Source of the DNA: Limonium bicolor
Lineage: Eukaryota; Streptophyta; Magnoliopsida; Caryophyllales; Plumbaginaceae
DNA: 64,000 bases
Direction: 5' to 3'
Assembly: GCA_023374045.1 (NCBI GenBank)
Contig: CM041782.1
Span: forward strand, 250,571,882-250,635,881
In this document: in pieces, positions 1-9,793 of the stretch
How positions within the stretch are numbered: position 1 is the first letter of the stretch
Layout of the letters: each line of letters opens with the position of its first letter
Notes under the pieces: model-generated
Seen by the model: only the letters and a program-made list of their open reading frames with translations
Databases searched by the model: none
What the model was told of the DNA's origin: nothing
Program-made: the position numbers and the translations under genes

Positions 1-627
1 TCCAGGTGTCCTTCATTGGTATGAATCGGGCAACCTTGGTGAGGTGATCGACTACTACCCAGATCATGTTGAGTCCTCCCCTAGCAGGTGAGAGTCCAAC
101 AACAAAATCCTAGAGATATCGTGGAATTTCCACTCCGGAATGGGCATGGATTGCACCATTCCTCCCGGTCTTCGGTGCTCAAACTTCACCTTTTGGCATG
201 TGAGACACCTTAGAACATACTCAGTCACGTCAGATTTCATTTGACCACCAGTAGTACCTCTTCATGTCTTTGTACATTTTAGAGGCTCCCGGATGGACAT
301 GCAATGTCGAACAATGTGACTCTCGCAGAATGTGATCCCTTAGCTCAGCATTGCTTCGGGGGACGCATAATCTGCCATTTAGTCAGATCAGACCATCTTC
401 ATGCAATTTGAAGTCGTACTTTCGGTTCTCGAAGGTACCCTCTGTGATTTTCTGACTGATCTCTGTGAAGTAAGGGTCGCTCAACTGAGCGTCTCGCACC
501 TCGTCAACCAAGCTAGAAGAAGCGAGTAGCAAATGGAGCGAGTGTGCTCGACGGCTCAGAGCGTCGGCTACAACGTTTGCCTTCCCTTCTTTATACTGGA
601 GGTTGATGTCGTAATCTGAGAGGAACT
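1..627 (-). pseudogene. M1 integrase and RNase H remnant
   Basis: Read on the minus strand, this is the end of RNase H followed by the integrase zinc-binding region and the start of its catalytic core. Recognisable pieces are the [12 protein letters not shown] linker, the [16 protein letters not shown] part of the HHCC finger, and the region leading to DRLTKVARF. Small deletions, for example near 110 and near 240-250, break the frame relative to the intact reading in M2 (14988-16400). It joins 2036-3855 once the solo LTR and one copy of GAACT are removed. It is non-functional. Confidence 0.85.
623..627. repeat. Target-site duplication GAACT, left copy
   Basis: GAACT directly precedes the TG of the solo LTR and recurs at 2036-2040 right after its CA. 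M1 reads through seamlessly when one copy and the LTR are removed, as comparison with the homologous RNase H of P1 near 5380 shows. Confidence 0.9.
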
Positions 628-1116
628 TGATCAAAATAGATTTCGTAAAGCAATTTAATAAACTCATGTAATTTATTAAAAAGCGAGATAATAACATTAA
701 TCGTATCAAATTATAATTAACTTAAACCGGTAAAATAAAGTGCACAATTAAAACAAACTAATAATAACCATCTCCCAGAGTAATATTAATCTAGCCGGAC
801 ATGTTAAATAAATGAGCAGAGATAAGAGTAAAAGAAATCATCTGTTTGCTGACTCCTGCTCCGTTATTCTGACAGACCGGAATAGATAATGATATGTGAT
901 GGTCGGATGTTATTTGTGAATTGTGATTTGTGAATGTGGGTGTACGTAAGTGAATTGTTTGTGAAATGGGAAAGGTGAAGGTGGGGGCGATGGAGTAGTA
1001 TGGTGTCGGGTGATTTTGTGAATGGGTTTGTGAATGGAGTGGAGCGATTTGGATCGTGGGTGAATGACTGGATGATGGATGATTAATGGACAAGTTTAGC
1101 AGAGTGATTTGCAGCT

Positions 1117-1126
1117 CTATTTATAG
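1117..1126 (-). promoter_or_regulatory. TATA box of the solo LTR
   Basis: The minus strand reads CTATAAATAG, a near-ideal plant TATA box, about 910 bp from the sense start of the LTR. The palindrome groups lie upstream of it in U3. Confidence 0.65.
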
Positions 1127-1380
1127 ATACGTGGAACGGGATACAGACAAGGAGATGAGCGGCGCAGTAGTCAAAGGCGGTGGAGTTGATATGCAGATCT
1201 GGAAAAATTGCTGTCAGAGATTTCATCGGGGACAGAGCAATTGATTGCAGAGTCACGCGTGCAGAAATTAAGGTGGGCGATCGTCTGTAATAAATGAAGT
1301 AGCAGTTCGAATGCGGCGCCGGCGAAGAAGGAAGAAGAAGACGCGAAGAAAAACGAAGCCGCGTCTGATTTTATGCACGT

Positions 1381-1581
1381 CCGCCTGCATTACCGCCTAA
1401 ATAATAGGCGGTTCTCTCTTATGTGTCCGCCTGGTCTTTCTGTCTCACGTCCGCGCCTAAAACAGGCGGTACTGACTGCTTCCGCCTCTGTACCGCCCAC
1501 AAAACAGGCGGTTGCCTTCATGTCTTGACCGCCTAAACTTTGGGCGGTTGTGTGTTATTTGTCCGCCTCCAAGGGAGGCGG
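1381..1581. repeat. CCGCC/GGCGG palindrome cluster
   Basis: At least five short inverted repeats are built from CCGCC and GGCGG arms with 3-9 nt loops, for example 1393-1412, 1528-1547 and 1563-1581. Sequence between the units is not conserved. The cluster lies in the U3 part of the solo LTR. Confidence 0.8.
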
Positions 1582-1608
1582 TAGCGTACAGAATTACAAT
1601 TTGTTGAT

Positions 1609-1715
1609 GGTCCGGGACTTGGTCCATGGGTGAAGTCCCGGACCACCTTGAATTTTTACCCGAGAGAACATTGTCTTGATGGTCCGGGCCTTGGGCAAGT
1701 GTTAAGTCCCGGACC
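1609..1715. repeat. Two long hairpins with GGTCCGGG arms
   Basis: The first hairpin has arms GGTCCGGGACTT (1609-1620) and AAGTCCCGGACC (1633-1644). The second has arms at 1681-1692 and 1704-1715 with one mismatch. A degenerate third unit follows near 1755-1790. The unit spacing is about 72 bp, similar to the arrays in the Tekay-like LTRs of this window. Confidence 0.8.
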
Positions 1716-2035
1716 ATGTGCTGTTTTCACCCGAAGAGTATATTTTGAGTGTTGATCCGGGCTTCAAAGGTATTAACAAGCTCGGACATAACATGTTTCG
1801 GCTCTAAAATCTTCGTTCTGACTCCGATTTGATCCCCGTTTGTTGCGTTGGAAAGCTCGTGAGGAGAACTATGCATTTCTATCATCATTTCCTGATTTTA
1901 TCATATAAATTGGAATTAGTTCCTACCCAAAGTAAGAGTTACAAAAAGCATAGGATAAGTGTGAGAAGGTGCGTAAAAAGTTATATAAAATAATGACCAA
2001 GCACCTATAAAACTATATAAATTTCACACTTATCA

Positions 2036-3855
2036 GAACTCCATCCACCTCCTCTGTCTTAGGTTCAATTCTTTCTGGGTAAATACATACTACAAACTTT
2101 TGTGGTCGGAGTAGATGGTGATGCTTACCCCATAGAGATAGTGTCGCCATATCTTCAAGGCGAAGACAATGGCTCCTAGCTCTAGATCATGTGTCGGGTA
2201 ATTCTCCTCATGCTTTTTCAGCTGGCGGGAGGCATAGGCTACTACCTTGCCATGCTGCATGAGTACGCATCCCATGCCCTTGCCCGATGCATCACAATAC
2301 ACCTCAAATCCCTCTATGCCCTCGGGAAGTGTGAGAATCGGCGCTGAGGTCAATGGGTCTTTTAGTTTCTGGAAGGATAACTCGCACTCGCTTGTCCATA
2401 CAAACGGTACATCTTTCATTAATGACGTCATGGGCTTAGCGACTTTTGAGAAGTCCTTTACAAATCTCCGGTAATAACCGGCTAAACCAAGAAAGCTCCG
2501 GATGTCGGTAACAGTCTTAGGTCTAGGCCATGATCGCACTGCTTCGATTTTGGATGGATCTACTAAAATGCCCGCGCTCGAGATGACATGACCGAGGAAT
2601 GATACCTGATCTAGCCAAAACTCGCATTTGGAGAACTTCGCATACAGCTGGTTCTCGCGCAGTGTCTCAAGTACTCTTCTCAAATGGTTTTCATGCTCTT
2701 CTGCTGACTTCGAATACACAAGGATGTCGTCGATGAATACTACTACTGAAGTGTCCAGCTGATCACTGAATAACTGATTCATTAGGTCCATGAATTTGGC
2801 TGGCGCATTAGACAAACCGAATGGCATCACTGTGAATTCGTAGTGGCTATATCTTGTTCGGAATGCTGTTTTCTCAATATCTTGCTCTTTGATAGCAATT
2901 TGGTGGTATCCGGATCGGAGATCAATCTTAGAAAAGACCGAAGCTCCCTTTAACTGATCGAACAGGTCGTCGATGCGTGGCAATGGATATTTGTTCTTTA
3001 CAGTGACCGCATTCAATTCGCGGTAGTCGATGCAGAGGCGGAGACTACCGTCCTTCTTCTTCACGAAGAGGACCGGTGCTCCCCAGGGTGATACGCTCGG
3101 GCGTATAAACCCTTTGTCGAGTAAATCATGTAGTTGTTCTTTGAGTTCTGCCATTTCTGCTGGTGCCATGCGGTATGGTGCCCTAGCAATGGGACCAGTA
3201 CCCGGTACGAGGTCAATTTCAAACTCTACTGCTCTCTGTGGTGGCATACCAGGTAGCTCTTTCGGAAATACATCAGGGAATTCTGAGACTACGGTCACAT
3301 CATCACTGAATTCTGGATCTCTCTCCAGATCTTGCACATGGCATAAATACACTTCATGTCCCTTTCTGAGCTCCCGATACATTGCCATAGCGGAGATGAC
3401 TGTAGTTGAAGGCTCTCTCGGTCTCTGGCGGTATGAAACAGTGACCCCAGATGGACTCTTGAGCAGCAATCGGTGCTCGGCACATAGGATTCTCCCCTTG
3501 TGCCGCTCCAACCAGTTCATTCCAATTATTAAGTCGAATCCCAACCCGTTGAATTCAATAAAGGAGATGGGAAACGCTTCGCCTTTGATTTGAATTATGG
3601 CGGGGTGGTAATACTTAGTACACTCTACCCGCTCCTTCGACGGGAGAGTAACCAAGAAGTTTGTTAGCTCATCTGCATCTAGCCCCAACCTTGTAGCGAA
3701 TGATGGTGATACAAAGGTGTGAGAGGTGCCGGAGTCGAATAATACTGAGGCTTCGATGCCGTTTACTGGGAATGTTCCCGTTAGAATGGTGCCGCTTTTG
3801 CCGGCTTGTTCTTCGGTGAGGATGCTCAGGTTACCTTTGGTACCGAGTCCACAAC
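2036..3855 (-). pseudogene. pol: M1 pol exon: protease, reverse transcriptase, RNase H
   Basis: This is the N-terminal part of a chromovirus polyprotein. It opens at a candidate splice acceptor (exon start 3855, preceded on the minus strand by CAATAG) and stays open as far as the solo LTR. The aspartic protease active site is [11 protein letters not shown], with DSG instead of DTG. RT follows, with the family-typical FIDD catalytic motif in [11 protein letters not shown], then RNase H with [19 protein letters not shown] and SDHKSL. There is no internal stop here, so this is the best-preserved RT of its subfamily in the window. The polyprotein is broken downstream by the solo LTR and by indels in integrase, so I call the whole copy a pseudogene. 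Protease, RT and RNase H would act in the cytoplasmic virus-like particle. Confidence 0.88.
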
Positions 3856-3997
3856 CTATTGATTCATGAGATTATAAGTAAAGATGGTGGAACGCAAGTG
3901 GAATTTAATAACCAACACTACTTTTATTGAATAACCAACCATCATACATACTGTGTCTCTAATACACGTTACTACTGGATTACATGCTACTACAAGA
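3856..3997 (-). other. Spacer between AlkB stop and pol exon (candidate intron part)
   Basis: This AT-rich spacer lies between the AlkB stop codon and the pol frame. Its pol-side end is AATAG followed by the pol frame. M2 (17825-17980) and M3 (58614-58757) have the same arrangement, and in each the pol frame begins after an AG with one missing base (phase 1), as expected for a 3' splice site. Confidence 0.6.
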
Positions 3998-4186
3998 TTA
4001 ATACTTTCTAAAGGTAAGGTTCAGGCGTCCTGGTTTCATGTGTGTGGCATTGATTATTGTCGGTGGTGCCGTATTCAACTGGATCTTCTGGATCCCGTGA
4101 TACAGCAACCTTGATTTTCCACCCATGATTAGAACACCTTCTGATTTCAATACCAATTTCTCTGCGAGGTCCACACGCTTCTGCTC
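3998..4186 (-). pseudogene. M1 AlkB-like dioxygenase, C-terminal end
   Basis: The last 62 codons of the retrotransposon AlkB domain are open and end at a TAA stop. The segment contains EQKR, the distal iron ligand in SRLLYHG, and the 2-oxoglutarate-binding R-x5-R near the C-terminus (GRLNLTFRK). Unlike M3, the glycine-rich turn before SRLLYHG is in frame here, which shows that the M3 shift is private to that copy. The N-terminal part of the domain falls in the N gap. See the M2 copy for domain detail. Confidence 0.85.
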
Positions 4187-4686
4187 NNNNNNNNNNNNNN
4201 NNNNNNNNNNNNNNNNNNNNNNNNNNNNNNNNNNNNNNNNNNNNNNNNNNNNNNNNNNNNNNNNNNNNNNNNNNNNNNNNNNNNNNNNNNNNNNNNNNNN
4301 NNNNNNNNNNNNNNNNNNNNNNNNNNNNNNNNNNNNNNNNNNNNNNNNNNNNNNNNNNNNNNNNNNNNNNNNNNNNNNNNNNNNNNNNNNNNNNNNNNNN
4401 NNNNNNNNNNNNNNNNNNNNNNNNNNNNNNNNNNNNNNNNNNNNNNNNNNNNNNNNNNNNNNNNNNNNNNNNNNNNNNNNNNNNNNNNNNNNNNNNNNNN
4501 NNNNNNNNNNNNNNNNNNNNNNNNNNNNNNNNNNNNNNNNNNNNNNNNNNNNNNNNNNNNNNNNNNNNNNNNNNNNNNNNNNNNNNNNNNNNNNNNNNNN
4601 NNNNNNNNNNNNNNNNNNNNNNNNNNNNNNNNNNNNNNNNNNNNNNNNNNNNNNNNNNNNNNNNNNNNNNNNNNNNNNNNNNNNNN
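4187..4686. other. Assembly gap, 500 N
   Basis: This is a run of exactly 500 N. The left flank is minus-strand AlkB of M1 and the right flank is plus-strand RT of P1, so the gap joins two elements in opposite orientations. The round size suggests a placeholder. Confidence 1.
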
Positions 4687-6936
4687 CATTCTTGTGTATT
4701 CGAAGTCACCAGAAGAGCATGAAAACCATTTGAGAAAAGTACTTGAGACACTGCGCGAGAACCAGCTGTATGCGAAGTTCTCCAAATGCGAGAGTTTTGG
4801 CTAGATCAGGTATCTTTCCTCGGTCATGTCATCTCGAGCGCGGGCATTTCAGTAGATCCATCCAAAATTGAAGCAGTGCGATCATGGCCTAGACCTAAGA
4901 CTGTTACCGACATCCGGAGCTTTCTTGGTTAGCCGGTTATTACCGGAGGTTTGTAAAGGACTTCTCAAAAGTCGCTAAGCCCATGACGTCATTGATGAAG
5001 AAAGATGCACCCTTTGTATGGACAAAGGAGTGCGAAGTATCCTTCCGGAAATTAAAAGACTCATTGACCTCAGCGCCAATTCTCACACTTCCAGAGGGCA
5101 CAGAGGGATTGAGGTGTATTGTGATGCATCGGGCAAGGGCATGGGATGCGTACTCATGCAGCATGGCAAGGTAGTAGCCTATGCTTCTCGCCAGCTGAAA
5201 AAGCATGAGGAGAATATACCCGACACATGATCTAGAGTTAGGAGCCATTGTCTTCGCCTTGAAGATATGGCGACACTATCTCTATGGGGTAAGCATCACC
5301 ATCATATTCCGACCACAAAAGTCTACAGTACGTATTCACCCAGAAAGAATTGAACCTAAGGCAGAGGAGGTGGATGGAGTTCCTCTCGGATTACGACATC
5401 AACCTCCAGCATAAAGAAGGGAAGGCAAACGTAGTAGCCGACGCCCTGAGTCGTCGAGCACACTCGCTCCATTCGTTACTCGCTTCTTCTAGCTTGGTTG
5501 ACGAGGTGCGAGACGCTCAGTTGAGCGACCCTTACTTCACAGAGATCAGACAGAAAATTACAGATGGTACCCTCGAGCGCCGAAAGTACGACTTCAAACT
5601 GCATGAAGATGGTCTGATCCGTTTGAATGGCAGATTATGCATCCCCCGAAGCAATGCTGAGCTAAGGGATCGCATTCTGCGTGAGTCACATTGTTCGACA
5701 TTGCATGTCCATCCGGGAGCCCTAAAATGTACAAAGATATGAAGAGGTACTTCTGGTGGTCAGGGATGAAGTCAGACGTGACTGAGTATGTTCTGAGGTG
5801 TCTCACATGCCAGAAGGTGAAGTTTGAGCACCGAAGACCGGGAGGAATGGTGCAATCCATGCCCATTCCGGAGTGGAAATTCCATGACATCTCCATGGAT
5901 TTTGTTGTTGGACTCCCACCTGCTAGGGGAGGACTCAACATGATCTGGGTAGTAGTCGATCGCCTCACCAAGGTTGCCCGATTCATACCGATGAAGGACA
6001 CCTGGAAGTGGCGAAGCTCGCAGAGCTATTCGACAAGGAGATCATCCGACACCACGGAGTCCCAAAAACCATTGTATCTGACCGCGACACCAGATTTCTT
6101 TCGAGATACTGGAGAGCGACACGGGAAGCGCTTGGTACTGAGTTGAAGCTTAGCACCGCCTTCCATCCACAGACCGACGGTTAGACAGAAAGGACCATCC
6201 AAACACTAGAGGATATGCTAAGGGCATGTGCCTTAGACTTCCAGGGGAGCTGGATTGAGAAGCTTCATCTTATCGAGTTTTGTATAACAATAGCTACCAC
6301 GCTTCGATTAAGATGTCGCCATTCCAAGCTTTGTATGGTAGACCTTGCCGTACCCCGTTGTGTTGGGATGAGTCAAGCGAAGCGGTCATCATAGGACCGG
6401 AGTATTTGGAACAAGTACAAGCTGAGGTACAACAAATCCGAGCCAATATGAAGGCAGCCCAACATACACAGAAATCCTATGCGGATGTGCGACGACGCGA
6501 CCTTGAGTTTGCCGTGGGCGACCAAGTGTTCCTGCGTGTCTCACCTATGAAGGGTGTCTTCCGATTTGGCCAGAAGGGCAAACTGAGCCCGAAATTTGTA
6601 GGCCCGTATGCCATTACCGAGAGGATTGGAGCCGTAGCTTATAGGCTAGCATTGCCTGAAGAATTGGGGCGTGTTCATGATGTCTTTCATGTATCACAAC
6701 TCAAGAAATACATAGCCGATCCCTCTCATGTATTAGAACCCGAACATCTATCCCTAGAGCCGACGATGAGATATGTCGAGACTCCATTGCGAATCCTTGA
6801 TACAAAGACAAGAGACACTCGCCATAAATCTGTACGAATGGTGAAGGTCTTGTGGTCTAACCACGATGTCGAGGAAGCGACTTGGGAATTAGAGGACGCC
6901 ATGAGGGCGAAGTACCCGAATCTATTTGTAGACTAG
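4687..6936 (+). pseudogene. pol: P1 pol remnant: RT end, RNase H, integrase, chromodomain
   Basis: Starting just after the RT FIDD motif ([15 protein letters not shown]), the plus strand reads the RT thumb/connection, RNase H ([11 protein letters not shown]), the integrase zinc finger, the catalytic core ([17 protein letters not shown]) and the C-terminal GPY module (LSPKFVGPYAITERIG). It ends in a chromodomain (VKVLWSNHDVEEATWELED). Frameshifts occur near 4790, 4930, 5100, 5720 and 6007, and CAG has become TAG at about 6183 in the DGQTE region. The last 218 codons (6280-6936) are open. The chromodomain in this lineage is thought to target integration to heterochromatin. This copy is dead. 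Confidence 0.92.
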
Positions 6937-6961
6937 ATATCTAGTATCCGTATAGTACGGA

Positions 6962-6996
6962 GGGTACGGGGCGTACCCCTTTTAAGGGGGGTAGAG
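6962..6996 (+). promoter_or_regulatory. Internal hairpin-polypurine module of P1
   Basis: The hairpin has arms GGGTACG (6962-6968) and CGTACCC (6972-6978). It is followed by TTTT and the purine tract AAGGGGGGTAGAG (6984-6996), 48 nt after the pol stop. The tract is nearly identical to the true PPT at 7459-7471. The same module sits at the same place in M2, M3, C and E. Confidence 0.75.
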
Positions 6997-7437
6997 GGTA
7001 GAGGCCTTTGCTTTTGCATTGCTTCGGGTTAGCATTGCATAGGATGTATGTATGTAATTGTATTTTGGTTGGCACATGCAGTGCTAAGTGTATTGTATTG
7101 GCACAAAGTAGTGCTAGTAGTATTTGGTATGTAGTACAATGTGTATGGTATGTATGTAATGAGCAATGCATTTGTGTTGTACGGTATATGACATGAATGA
7201 CATTGTGAAGTGTGTTGTGGAATGTATGAACTGAATGGAGTATTGTGTATGGTATTTGAATGGAGTATTGAGTATGGATTGTGTATGTGTATGGTATTCG
7301 AAGTAAGTGTGGTACATGGTATTTGAATTGTGGATGCTGTAGTGTAAGAATTGTGAACACCTTGTAAGGTGGTAGTAGGATGCATTGTGGCAATTGATTT
7401 GCCCAATGAGTAGAAATGGTAAACGGTAACCTTGAGC
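6997..7437 (+). other. P1 3' untranslated internal region
   Basis: About 440 bp lie between the two polypurine modules. The region is rich in GTATG/GTATTG steps on the plus strand and I see no gene in it. Element E inserted in the equivalent region of M3. Confidence 0.6.
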
Positions 7438-7471
7438 AACTTTGAGGGCAAAGTTTTTAAGGGGGGTAGAT
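7438..7471 (+). promoter_or_regulatory. P1 hairpin and 3' polypurine tract
   Basis: The hairpin has arms AACTTTG (7438-7444) and CAAAGTT (7449-7455) with an AGGG loop. It is followed by AAGGGGGGTAGAT (7459-7471), which abuts the LTR. This is the plus-strand DNA primer of reverse transcription. The hairpin is conserved in C, E and M2. Confidence 0.85.
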
Positions 7472-9375
7472 TGAAATACCCCGTAATTAAAAACAGTGAT
7501 TAATTAGGCTAATTATATTTTTAAAAGGCTTAATTACACTAAAATAAATATGAGGGAACAAATCCCGAAGAAAACGGACCTTTAAAATGGTTAAAAGCAT
7601 AAACGAACCTTAAAGCGCGTTTTCGAGGAAATCGGGAAAACGTGACTTTAAGCGGGTCAAACAGACTCGTAACAATTTTTGGTCAACTAAACAGTCACTA
7701 AAATATTAGTGAAGCTTTAGAACCAATAAAATTAATTAAACCAGAAAATTCCGGAAAACGGGTACCGGTTAGTGAAAACTGTAACAACTGGTAAGTTGTG
7801 GGGTAAGAATGCAAATAAACAAACTTAGTGTGTCCACTTTACAAATAAAAATGTAAAAATCTGATTGTGTGTGGGTGTGGGGGCGGACAGCACTCTCTCC
7901 CACTCTCTTTATTTCTTTCTTTTATAGAAGACAAAGAAATAAGTAAAAACTAAACACTTCTCTCCTAAACCTCACTTTCCCTCTTCACTCACGTAGCCCC
8001 CTCTCTATTCTCTCTTCTCTATTTTCTTCTACCTCACGACAGCCATGGAGAAATGAAAGAAACCACAAAACTCCCTCCTTCTCTCTTCTTGTTCTAGCTC
8101 AATACTTGTCCAAACTCAAAACAAAATACCATTGGAATCCCCTTGGCAAGGAGAGCATTTCTATCTTTCCAAAAATCGAAAAGGACCATTTTCGTTTTTG
8201 AGGGTTTCCACCATTTGAAGATTCAAGTCCACCATTAGAAGCACCTTCACCTCCTCTTCATCTTGAGGTAAAAAGAATTCGAAAATCCATCATTTTTCTA
8301 GCTCATTGGCATTTAAGAATTTTTCGTTTTGAATGCCTTGTTCTTCTTGCTCCAGCCGATTTGGCTTCTCTTGTGGGCTAGGAATATCGTTCTCTTGCTA
8401 GTCAAGAACTCCATCTACTCATTGGAAGGTAACACTCCTTTCCAAACCCTAAAACTTAAATTCTAGGGTTAGTATAAAATTAATGCTAAATGTGATGGTG
8501 TATGTATTATGTGCTGTAGCACTTGTTGTGTGAGAAACCCATTGGAACCGAGAACAAGGAGAAGAAAAGAAGAAGAGGAAAGGACAGAAAGAAAACTAAC
8601 AAGACAAGGTAAATACCCTTACCTTGGGTTAGTTTGTGTATGTGGTATTGTAACAGTTTTTGGAGTAAGTAAAATGAGTAATGGAATTGAGTAATAAGTA
8701 GTAGCAATGTGGTAGTGGATTGAGAATGGATAATGTAACAGCTTGGAAGTATTTTAAATGAAGTTTAAAAGCTTGGGAAAACCTTGGGTAGTATGTGTAT
8801 ATGTGCAGGAATTATGTTGTTGTAGTAGTGATGAATGTGTACATAATGTATTGTGTAAACAGGTTGTGAGAATGTGAACTTGTGAGCTGAAATAGTGTGT
8901 GGAGAATGTTAGAAATATAGGGGAAACCATGTCAAATTTTGGGTAGAAATGAGAGGATTTAGCTTGTGTAAAAAGAGGAAGTAGTTAGAGAGTTTTAATG
9001 GAGTGCTTTAGTAGTTGTAACAGATTGGAAATGAGTTTGTAAATGGAAGGAAACTAGAGTGTAAGATAATGCATTTTAGATGCTAGGAGTAGCATTAGTT
9101 GAAGGAGTATTGAAGTGTAAGGGTTAAGGTAAAAATCTGTAGCATAGAAAGAAGAAACAAAATCTGTAGCATAAGTGTGAGGAAACTAGTATAAGTGTTG
9201 AAAATGTAATGAGGAAAATGTGTAAGTAAATGTAAGGATTGAGTAGTAAGTTTGGTGGATGAATTAAGGTGATTTAGAGTGTTTAATTAGTGCTAAATCA
9301 CGTTAGGAGGCATGTAGGAAGAGTAGGGAAGCAATGGGTGAAATTGGGGAAAGAAAAATAAATCTGTAGCCATGT

Positions 9376-9793
9376 TCTGGAACCGTCCGACCCAGCGTCT
9401 GGATCGGACGTGGGTCGGACATGGCTTAAAGAACGAGAATCAAACCTTCTGGAACCGTCCGACCCAGAGCCGTGAGTCGGACGTGGGTCGGACGGGCCTT
9501 GAAAAACAACGGAAAATCTTTCTGGAATGGTCCGACCCAGGGCCGTGAGTCGGACGTGGGTCGGACGGGTAAAATTTTTCTCCTTCGAAGTTTCTGACTT
9601 CGTCCGACCCAGAGGTTGGGTCGGACGTGGGTCGGACATGACCTGGATGACAAATCGAAACCTTCTGGAATGGTCCGACCCAGAGGGTATGGGTCGGACG
9701 GAACAGTGCTGGGTCGGACGGGAGTAATTTCAGAGGTCGAAAACCTACTGGAATGGTCCGACCCAGGGTTGGGTCGGACGGTGGGTCGGACGG
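9376..9793 (+). repeat. Hairpin array of LTR A
   Basis: Six units recur about every 70 bp. Each starts near CTGGAA and contains a forward arm GTCCGACCCA and, in most units, two reverse arms (TGGGTCGGAC or close variants). The linkers between units differ. The array lies 1.90-2.32 kb into the 4.03-kb LTR. Its arm sequence matches the array of M2, not that of the otherwise similar LTR A'. Confidence 0.9.

Larger units (their letters stand above)
628..2035 (-). mobile_element. Solo LTR of an unrelated retrotransposon
   Basis: This 1408-bp segment starts TG, ends CA and is flanked by the 5-bp duplication GAACT. It has no coding capacity that I recognise and no second LTR, so it is a solo LTR left by LTR-LTR recombination. 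A TATA-like box on the minus strand (1117-1126) indicates that its sense is minus. It does not share the TGAAATACCCC/GGGGTGTTACA ends of the other LTRs in the window, so it is a different family. It contains two groups of short palindromes (1381-1581 and 1609-1715) upstream of the TATA box. A 100-codon open frame at 791-1093 lies downstream of the presumed start site and resembles no protein I know. Confidence 0.9.
1..4186 (-). mobile_element. M1: partial autonomous Tekay-like LTR retrotransposon
   Basis: This is a minus-strand chromovirus copy that enters at the left window edge inside integrase and runs back through RNase H, reverse transcriptase and protease to the 3' end of the AlkB segment, where the assembly gap begins. 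Its protein sequence is very close to M3 (54654-64000) and P1 (4687-7471), so the three belong to one subfamily. A foreign solo LTR at 628-2035 splits it. Its own LTRs, PBS and gag are outside the window or lost in the gap. Confidence 0.9.

Noticed and set aside
791..1093. A 100-codon open frame on the minus strand inside the solo LTR
   Set aside because: Low complexity (His/Ser/Pro/Thr), lies in the presumed R-U5 of an LTR and has no recognisable domain.
6941..7451. Overlapping open frames on the minus strand after P1 pol
   Set aside because: They arise from repetitive GTATG/GTATTG steps in the 3' untranslated region and are antisense to the element.
9376..9793. Possible CRISPR array
   Set aside because: Regular repeats with spacers superficially resemble one, but this is plant retrotransposon DNA. 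The repeats are imperfect, the linkers are related to each other, and no cas genes are present.
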